A stretch of DNA of 64,000 nt. It comes from Bimuria novae-zelandiae CBS 107.79. Lineage: Eukaryota; Ascomycota; Dothideomycetes; Pleosporales; Didymosphaeriaceae. The stretch is taken from assembly GCA_010015655.1 (NCBI GenBank), contig ML976675.1, positions 902,553 through 966,552 of the forward strand, in the 5' to 3' direction. Shown piece after piece: positions 55,901 to 64,000 of the stretch. Position 1 is the stretch's first letter. Each line of letters begins with the position of its first letter. Both the position numbers and the translations under genes were made by a program. The notes below the pieces were generated by a model. The model saw only the letters and a list, made by a program, of their open reading frames with translations, was not told the DNA's origin and did no database searches.

Positions 55901-57010
55901 GGAGTTACACTTAACTATCGTGATCCCTTTTACGCGCACCCCCTTAGCTTGCTACACTAGATACTTAATCGCTACTAGTCTAGGGTGCCCTAGTCTCTTA
56001 TGCCAGAGCATAACTAACGCTTTCTATAGTACTCTTTTTATTTACGAGGTAATCTTGCGTGCATAATATAAGGCAGGTAGTAGTAGGTTATACTTAAGTA
56101 CCTACTAGCCGTGGATCTTAGTAAGATTCCTAATAATTATGTTATCTAGTCCTCTTAGAGTAGTTAGGTCTATTTAGGTATCCTACTAGATTCCTCTCTA
56201 CCTTAGTAGTCGAAAAGAGACTAGATTACATAGTAGGTTAGGGCAGATAGCCACGTCGTGTAGGACTAGTTTAGTTATCCTAGACTAACTTTTTAGGGTT
56301 AGGTTAATAGAGCCATATCCTTTTATCTATATCTTCGTATTCCCAGCCCATATATAGTCTCCGGGTATAGGAGGGCGGAAGTTGTAGATGTAGTTAAGGT
56401 TATTTATAATATAGTAGGTTAATCCTAAGTTAAGGATAAACGACCGCTTTAATAGGTAGTCGTTAATTTCTACCCTAATAGACGCCGAGGTAAACGCAGC
56501 GTTAACTTTTAATATTCTCTATCTCTCTAGTTATTTATTAGAGATCTTAGGTGTTAAAGTATACGATTATTTAAGAATTGGCGTTCGCGATTAGGTTCTA
56601 CTCTATTTACGAATTAGCCCTTAGAACGTTGCGTTGTTCTTACGCTTAAAGTTAATAAGCTCGCTTATAGTCTTATTTAGTTTCCACTATTTAGAAGCTT
56701 GGTCTGGGTTAATATAATAGCAATCCCTTATACTATGGCGTTGTCTATAGGCAGGGCATTTTGCTCCTGCTATTATAGCTAGCTCTTAATCTAAAGGCCG
56801 CTTAAACGTGGTGGTTTTCTTACCCGCTGTACGTTAATTACAAGGTCTATCTTAGTTTCTATTAGATAGCGCGCTTTTAGCATAGGAGGCGTCCCTATTA
56901 TTGCTCTAAATAGTTGCACCACCTTTAGCGAGATATAATATATTATTAAATATAAATGCTACTTTATATTTCTCTAACCTAAGGGGATAGTTTATTATTA
57001 TATATTCTTA
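52990..57010 (-). pseudogene. Ty1/copia polyprotein relic 2, RIP-inactivated
   Basis: Read on the minus strand from 57.0 to 53.0 kb. A Cys/His zinc knuckle at about 56700 (KCPAYRQRHSIRDCYYI) comes first. Protease follows at about 56400 (FILDLGLTYYIVNN). Then GAG-pre-integrase (MLWHKRLGHPRLVAIKYL), integrase (CNSCSRAKLKR, then AQNGGAKHLGG), RT from about 54.9 kb, and the RNase H end at 53.1-53.4 kb (IKVEYVSSADMIADGFTKVL). This is the domain order of Ty1/copia. The frame holds well between stops. No 5' LTR is recognisable near 57.0 kb. Confidence 0.75.
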
Positions 57011-57153
57011 AAAGCGTTTTATTATCTCCTTCCGGCTCATGCCAGCTGCAAATCGACTATTATCTTAAATATTTATAGACTATGAAGGTAAAAAGTAGGG
57101 TTAAGGTTAGAAAATCATGAGAAATTATTTTTCGTGTTTTATATACTAAAATG

Positions 57154-57540
57154 TAGAGAATAAGCATGCGAATCGAATGCACTTTTCTAATTTTCTATTA
57201 CAGTTATAGTTATGGAGTTATCTACGTCGAAGACGGTGTAGTTATAAAGTAAGAACCCGATTTGGTAAGGCGTGCGAAGCAAAGGCGCTAGCCCGAATTA
57301 AATAAATTAGTAACACGTACAGTATACGATAGTAGAGCTTAGAGAATACTATTCCCTATACGAAATTATAGAGAATAAGTATACGCGTCGAATATACTCT
57401 TCTAAGTTTTTATTAGGGTTATGGTTAGGGAGTTATTTGCGTCGAAGATGATAAATAAATTAGTAAATACGCTAACCCAAATTAAATAGATCAGCAATGC
57501 ATACTATATACTATAATAAAGCTAAGAGACGTCTATTACA
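57154..57540. repeat. direct repeat of about 215 bp upstream of the helicase relic
   Basis: TAGAGAATAAG starts both copies (57154 and 57369). Other shared words are CGTCGAAGA, GCTAG/GCTAA-CCCGAATTAAATA-like and ACGATAGTAGAGCT/ACTATAATAAAGCT. Copy 2 contains AGGGTTATGGTTAGGGAG. It may be a duplicated promoter or part of a subtelomeric repeat. Confidence 0.6.
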
Positions 57541-57559
57541 TCCCACAACATAATCTACT

Positions 57560-60500
57560 ATGCCTAGAGGTCGACCTAGAAAGTATTAGAACTAAGATAA
57601 GGCGATAGAAGCCGCACGACGTCTTCGCCAACAGCGATACCAACGCCAACGCCAGGGTTAGGCTCCCCCTGAGTTTGTCTACTACGAACCTGCACCCCTT
57701 GGCATACCGACAAACACTATGGCAGACCTTAGTCTTCGAATTAGCAACGATATTCCTAACCCAGGGCTGCAACTAGAGTTAGGGCTGAGTCTAGTTTTAT
57801 AGTTAACTTTGTTAGGGATAGAATATCCGCGCTAGGCTAATTCCTGTGCGTATATTTTATCACGTAGGCTAAGTCTAGTAAACACTTACTCGCTGGTCCA
57901 GTTAGGTTCCTATAGGCTAATTAACCTAAAATTTAGGCTATAGATTTAGCACGTTAAGTTACACGTCCTAGCCAATTTATAGCGCTAGAAACTATGTAGT
58001 TATAGGTGTTAGGGTTGCGCGTTAGGGTTAGGGTAAACATAATAAGGTGGCGATTAGACACCGGAGGCGGCTCTAAAATAGTGGCCAACACGTAGTATAA
58101 GCAAAGACGCGTTAAGTCGCGAAGAATTCCACGCGTTAAAAAGGCTATATAGTGCAATAGGGACCTATTATTAGGACCTACTCGCAGTAGCGTCGAGCCC
58201 GCCATTATAGTAAAAAGTAGTATTACAAGCGAGTATTTTAAACATTTACCTAAGCATTTATTAGCGATATGCAAAGAATGCAGGTACGGGGTTTTATCTA
58301 GCCAGGCCAGAAGCCATTTACAGCGTGTCTACAGGCTTAGTAGCAAGAAAGCGTAGCTAGTAGCAGACAAGCTTAGTAGCTAGGCCGGTTTAATATAGTA
58401 TGCCGGCGAGCTAGAGGCGCCCCGTTAGACTATTAAGCCTATTAGCTAGTTACTAGTGTATACGGACGGGTTGATGTGCCAATTAGATCCAGATCGATGT
58501 TACTAGATATTTCGAAGCAAAGAGGTTATAAGGAAGCATTAGTAAAAGGTGTATAATTAGTTACTAGTAGGTAGAGGTGGTTGTCCTAGTTAAATAAAGC
58601 GGAAGCGTATACAGTTACGCAATAAGCAGGGTTACAAAGCTATCTATTACTAGTAATTATTCGCCCAAGGCGCCGGTTCGCAGTATTTTAAGGTCCACTA
58701 ACCCAACTCCACCCCCGAACCCGTAGACGGCGAGGCCAGGTGGGCAAGCGTTGGCAGGAACATAGATAAGGCGTGGGCCAACGTGTAGAAGCGGGCCAGG
58801 ACGACAATCCAGGACGGCGCGCGGGATAAAGTAAATCCGTGGCTAGAATAGACTAGGTAAATGCTATATTTAGTAGGTATAAAGTAGCCCGAATTATTAG
58901 TAAGCGTAGAAGAGCCTAAAGCTAAAGAGGAGCCTGTAGTGGCCACCATATGGGAGGCTATAGATAGGTTAGCGTAGTTTAGCCAGGCGTTTGTTATCCA
59001 CCGCACGGGGATATTCGTGCGATTAGAAGTAATCTAGACAGAGAAGCACTAGACGCGGTTCACGCTATTATAGTTATATATAGACAAGAAGGTAGTTGGC
59101 AACCATGCCTGGCCATAGAAGTAAATATTAATATTTTTTTGGCAGACGTAGTAAGCGCACGCGTGGAAGAGCCCTACATACTAGTTTACCTAGCGGTAGC
59201 GCGAGGCGTGGGAGGCTTTAGTAAAGGCGGTAGGAGGAGTAGTAGAGGAGGAAGAGGAGGAAGAGGAGGAAGAGGAGGAAGAGGAGGAAGAGGAGGAAGA
59301 GAAGGAAGAGACAAAAGAGATAGGAGATAGAGATAGCGGTGTAGATAAGGCGATAATAAACAACGCAGATAGTGTAGTGGGAGAAATAAAGGCCAAGCAG
59401 GAGGTAAAGGAGGGTGGAATTATAGGCAAGCGCAAAGCGTTATTAAGTATTAAGAAATTATGTTTAGCGTTTTGCATCGCATTATTAAGCTAGTCTATTA
59501 CCCGCAAAGAGTACAACAGCCCGTTAGTATGTGTATTAGCCGTGTTAGGGGTAAAGGAGGACGGGTAGAAGGGCGCCAAATAGTATCTACCTATTTTATT
59601 AGCTATTATTAAGGTTACCTGGTTTATAGTAGTGTAGCAGGCGTTAGAATTATTAGATATATTTATAAGAGACGACATGGACAGCGATAGCGCGTACAAA
59701 AGCGATAGGGATAGCACTTAGTAACAGGGCTGGCCAAAAGGGTGTTTATAGCACGTCTAGTAGATAATAGATAGGTTTATAGTGCGCGGTAGCCATAGCC
59801 CTATATAGTAAATATTGGATTTACGGACGTACGGACTAAAAATCCATTACAACACGACGTCACGTGGCCATGTAGAGTGGGTAGGGCAGGACAAGTTATT
59901 ATATAAGGAGCTATAGTTTACTATAGCCTAGTTCCGTAGCATAGTGCACGGGTTAAGGGAGGAGAGTTAGTAGTTATTAATAGAGGATTTATTATTTAGT
60001 AACGGCCTGTTCGCTAAGCCCGTCCCCAGCATCCCGTAGGAGAGTTTACGCGATAATCTAACTAATAAGTAACTAGGGTAAAATTTTTTAAAAGACTAGC
60101 GCACCTGCATACCCGTGAATAGGGAATAGTAGTTATATAAGCGGGTTAATTAGGACGCCTAGATTAGAGACTAGTTTATAAAGCTAGGCACCCGTTCGGG
60201 CGTTAACCCGTAAGAGGTTAGGTAGTATATAGACTAGGTAGTTATATTTAGGGAGAAGTTAATTGCGTTAATGTATATTACGGGCGAATAGCCAGCCAGA
60301 GGACCCAAGATTATAAGCATCTAGTATAATAATATAGTTAAAGGGGGCTACTGTAATATATTCGTCGAGGACAGCAAGGTAGTGTTTGTAATAAGATACT
60401 ATAAAGGGTATGCCATTAGTGGCGACGTTAAGATTATTCACTAGTATTTACCGCGCGAGGTGGGCGAGTTAGTGGTGTATTATATATGGCTAGTGTTGCT

Positions 60501-62880
60501 GTTCTAGTAGCGGATAGAGGCGATAGTATAGAAGAAGGAGGCAATTTCGTTGTATATATGGCCAGCCGACCCTAACGGGCGCAAGTGGACGACGGACTAG
60601 TTATAAGAGGTGTTAAAACGCGAGACTAGTGTTAGATTAGGCTAGTTATTAATAATTGCCGCGTACCGTAAGATCGCTATTAGTATTAGTTAACGGTTTT
60701 TACGCGGGTCCGCGGCGTTTTAGCTAAAAAAAGGAGACGAAAGTAAGATATAGAATAAAGAGAACATGGTAGCGTTAGTAATAAATTTATAGGCTAGGCA
60801 CACGGCGCACGTGGTAGGTATAGTATACGCACGAGGCATTATAGAGTAGGCTAGGGTAGTAGTAGACAGGCGATAGTAGTTTTGGATATTAAGCACGAAT
60901 TGGTATTAATTTTTAGGGTTTCTACTAGATAGTAGCGAGAAGGATAGGTGCAGGAAGCGAAAGAGGGCGCTATTTAAGAGCGAGGCAAACGAGGCTAGGA
61001 TGGATTAATAGGGAAGGTTAAGAAAGATAGACACCGCCGAGTAGTTGTAGAGGATGGCAGGTAAGATGGTAACATTTTAAAGCGTGTAGCGAGAGGTAAT
61101 TAATGCCATTATGGGTAAAAAGAGCCCCGTGGTAGCGGTAATACTAATAGGGGTAGGTAAGAGCATGTTATTTATGTTGCTAGCGTAGGCCAAGCAGGGT
61201 GGCACGACTATTATTATTATCCTATTAATTATATTACGAGGCGATATAATATAGTAGTGTAGGAAGCTAGGGATATTATATATAGCGTAGGAGAGCTAGC
61301 GCCCGCCCGACGTAGTTATAGTAGTGTTAGTAACGCCCGAGTTAGCTGTTACGCAGGGGTTTACCACATTCGTAAACTATTTAAGAGTAACACGATAGTT
61401 AGACTAGATTATAATTAATAAGTGCTATATTATGTTGAATTGGCGGTACATATTCCATAAATAGATATAGTAGTTGGGCAAGTTGGTGGCCGCGGAGACG
61501 TAGATAGTGTTGTTAATAGTAATATTACTACCTAGCGAAGAGGATAAGTTATTTTAATAGATATATTTCGATCCTAACTAGGTTAAGGTGTTCTAGGTAG
61601 AGACGGCGCGGACGAACGTGGCATACTAGGTAATTAAGGTGGGGAGGGCAGCGAAGAAGTAGGAGGTAGAGAGGATAATATTAGGTATAGTGTAGTAGAA
61701 GTTACGCAGGTATAGGCAAGGTAAAGTAGTAATATATAGTAATTTAGTACGTAAGGTTAAGGCGTTAGCGTAATAGTTAAGGTGCCATGCGTATTACTAT
61801 AACGCCGTTAGCAAGGCAAGTATGTTAGAGAATTTTATATTAAGTAGTAAGCAGGTTATTATAGCTACGAGCGCGTTAGGGATAGGCGTTAATATTCCTA
61901 ATATTTAGTGTATTATCTATATTAATTAGCCGTTTTCCGTGTTAGATTACGCGCAGGAGAGTGGCCGGGCAGGATAAGATAGGGCACGAAGCGAGGCGGT
62001 TATAATAGTATAGGAAGGGGCACAGCGAGCGGCCAAAGATAAGTAAGAGGAGAAGAAGCATGCGTTAGTGTAAGTGTTAGCAGGAGAAGGCGGGGCGGCG
62101 ACGTGTAGGCGGGTAGTATTAGGCGGGTATTTAGATCGCAGAGAAGTAGAGCGGGTAGAATGTAAAGAGGGGGAAGAGAAATGCGATATTTATAAAGGAG
62201 GCGAAGAGATAAAAGAGGAGGAGAGTAAGGAGGGTAGCGATAGGGATAGTAGCGATAGAGAAGAGATAAACGTAGTTAAAGTAGAGAAGAAGAGGGACAG
62301 GGAGACTAAAAGGGAAGTAGTATAGTATATATTTTAGTAGTAGGAGTAGACATAATAGGGTCTATAGTAGAGGTTTATGCAGGACCAGCAAGAGGCGTAC
62401 GCTAGTATGGAATAGTTACGTAGTTAGTTAGCGTAGTAGGTAAATTAGTGCGGGATATATAAAGGTGCGGGCGACAGATAGAGCGCACATAATATTTAGC
62501 AATATTAGTAGGTAGAGAGCTAGCAGGCAAAGGAGCTAATTAAGAAGATAGAGTAGTAGATCTAGTATAAGCCATATTTAGGTTGTTTTTAGTGCGGGGT
62601 GCCACAGGAGATGTGCCATTAATGGGAGGAGAATGGATAAGGGCGTTATTAGCAGGTAGTAGGCGGCGAATGCTAGTATTATAGCGTTTTGGTAGGTAGA
62701 TTAATAGGGATCGTGCATGGCAGCGAGGATTCTATTAAGAACTATTAGGTTAATAGATTATTATGTAAGAGGGTTAATAGATTGTTAATAGATAGGTTGG
62801 TTTAATATTTAGGGACAAAGCAGGCATTTAATTCGGTAGAGAGTAACCGTTTAGTGGCTAAGTTTTGTTGGATTACCCGA
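57560..62880 (+). pseudogene. telomere-linked RecQ-type helicase relic
   Basis: ATG 57560 opens an AT-hook-like start (MPRGRPRKY), then EAARRLRQQRYQRQRQ. A zinc-finger motif like those of DUF3505 lies at 58245-58345 (LLAICKECRYGVLSSQARSH). A long middle region, where EDSKVVFVIRYYKGYAISGD is one block, includes poly-Glu from GAG/GAA repeats (about 59237-59300). The helicase core follows at 61060-61980: VILIGVGKSMLFMLLA (Walker A), IIINKCYIMLNW where DECH is expected, ATSALGIGVNIPNI (motif V) and ESGRAGQDRA (motif VI). A Cys-rich tail (LGCFQCGVPQEMCHQWEENG) lies near 62580-62640. Order and motifs match fungal telomere-linked helicases, which lie in subtelomeres. Dozens of TAG stops and the DE-to-NK change in motif II make it inactive. 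C-terminal limit approximate. Confidence 0.78.
59237..59300 (+). repeat. GAGGAAGAG repeat coding for poly-Glu in the helicase relic
   Basis: Tandem GAGGAAGAG-type units, purely purine. In the helicase frame they encode a run of Glu; an alternative Gly/Arg reading of the same bases (59139-59330) is a shadow. Confidence 0.8.
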
Positions 62881-64000
62881 TTATTAGGAGAGTAGGGGTA
62901 TAAAAGAAAAAAAGAAAAAAAGTTTATATATTAATATATAATTTTATATATATTTTGGCTATATATTTTAAGTTTTGTATAAACTAAAAAGAATAAAAAA
63001 GTAAAAGGGTGTAATAATAGTAAAAATATAAAAAGAAAAATAGGAAAAAGTTAAAAAGAAAAATATATAATTTTATATATAATATATAAAAAATTTATAT
63101 ATAAAAGAAATAAAAAAATAAAAAAAGTAGAATAATAATAAAAATATATAATAAAAAAAGGTACAGAATTGTTAAAATAATTAATAAATTAAGTAAAGGG
63201 CAAAATAGTAAAATAGTTAGAATAATAGATTAATAATAAATAAATAGTTTATAATAAAGGTGTTTAATAACATTTATATATAACTTCAATATATATATAA
63301 TAAAATAAAATTAATATAAAAAGTTTAGAAAATAGTAGTAAGAAGTTTAACATAAGAATAAAATAATAATAAGAAAATTTAAAAATAGATTTTTTTTTTT
63401 AACAATAGTATAATAGTATATAAAAAAAATTATATTAAAAAATATTAAAAAATTGTTAGCATAAAAATAATAGTAACAAGTATATAAAATAATTATATAA
63501 GTAGGAGGAGAAATATATATATAAAAAAAAGTATAATATAAAAATAATAGTAAATAGTAAATAAGAGTGTAAAATAAAATAAAATATATTTTTATTAAAA
63601 AAAATTTATATACAGAAAAGAAATAATAATAAGTTAAAAGTTTATAAAAAAGTATTAAGTAAGTTAAAATTATATAAAAAAGTATTAAGTAAGTTAAAAT
63701 TATATAAAATTAATAAGTTAATATTTTTAAAATTTATAGGGTTAAAGTAATAGAAATTATAAATTAAGATTTAAAAAGTTAAAAGAACTACACTTAAAAG
63801 TATATATATAGTTAAAAATAAATATAATAAAAATATTATAATATAAAATAAAAAATAAATTAAAGACTGGTAATAATAATTTTTAATTGTTTTAAAAATA
63901 ATAAAAAATAATATAAAGGTAAATAAAATTAATAAACAGAATAGAATTTTACTATAAGTATTATTAATATAATTATAAAATAATAAATAAGATAGTATAA
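62881..64000. other. extremely AT-rich, C-depleted sequence
   Basis: No gene or transposon recognised. By hand count 63001-64000 contains about 16 C and 89 G on the plus strand, so the C loss is strand-asymmetric, unlike RIP. Long A runs, TA runs and AATAAT words dominate. Confidence 0.7.
63631..63720. repeat. three copies of a 30-bp AT repeat
   Basis: Period of exactly 30 bases: each copy starts AAGTTAAAA and the first two end AAAAAAGTATTAAGT. Confidence 0.85.

Noticed and set aside
58020..58036. telomere repeat tract
   Set aside because: Only a single GGGTTAGGG-type word is present, inside a coding relic; no array.
57954..58274. 106-codon minus-strand frame with hydrophobic stretches, possible effector
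   Set aside because: Antisense to the zinc-finger part of the helicase relic; the hydrophobicity follows from AT-rich codons.
59139..59330. Gly/Arg-rich (GRGGRGG) protein
   Set aside because: Out-of-frame reading of the GAGGAA repeat inside the helicase relic.

Overview
The window looks like a piece of a filamentous ascomycete chromosome with a two-speed layout: AT-rich blocks of transposon wreckage alternate with two short islands of ordinary, roughly balanced base composition that carry spliced genes. Signs of a fungus are short introns (46-69 nt) with GT..AG ends and CTAAC/TTGAC-like branch sites, the protein families (DUF6536, DJ-1/PfpI, sugar porter, MFS monocarboxylate porter), pogo/Tc1 DNA transposons, Ty3/gypsy chromoviruses and a RecQ-type telomere-linked-helicase relic. 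The AT-rich blocks carry the mark of repeat-induced point mutation (RIP): CA and TG are nearly absent, TA is very abundant, and old reading frames are still legible but cut by stops at former Gln (CAG/CAA to TAG/TAA) and Trp (TGG to TAG) codons. A dothideomycete is my best guess (inference only). I see no rRNA, tRNA or CRISPR.

Layout. 1-3.4 kb: RIP-killed DDE_3 transposase, then a lightly damaged Tc1-like element with perfect 31-bp inverted repeats. 3.4-8.5 kb: two pogo-like elements head to head, joined by one TA; the first carries a 0.9-kb insertion of unknown type. 8.6-20.1 kb: a Ty3/gypsy chromovirus array, LTR-internal-LTR-internal-LTR. 20.5-26.0 kb: gene island 1, with a decayed DUF6536 membrane-protein gene and an intact DJ-1/PfpI-family gene. 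26.2-30.1 kb: minus-strand Ty1/copia relic. 30.2-35.4 kb: a pogo-like transposase gene split by two later DNA transposons. 35.8-39.3 kb: gene island 2, with an intact sugar transporter and a broken, 5'-truncated MFS porter. 39.4-46.5 kb: pogo relic, then a rearranged gypsy family with 1.65-kb tandem units and an inverted LTR. 46.6-52.3 kb: a complete but RIP-inactivated chromovirus with 215-bp LTRs and a 5-bp target duplication. 52.3-57.0 kb: gag fragment and a minus-strand Ty1/copia relic. 57.1-62.9 kb: degraded telomere-linked RecQ helicase. 62.9-64.0 kb: extreme AT, almost free of C on the + strand.

Only two genes appear able to make full proteins: the DJ-1/PfpI-like protein (24174-25195, three exons, 300 aa) and the sugar porter (36253-37928, three exons, 520 aa). 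Nothing in the sequence ties them into one pathway. The rest is a layered record of insertion, RIP and nested re-insertion. The least RIP-affected elements (1693-3319 and 33343-35095) are probably the youngest.
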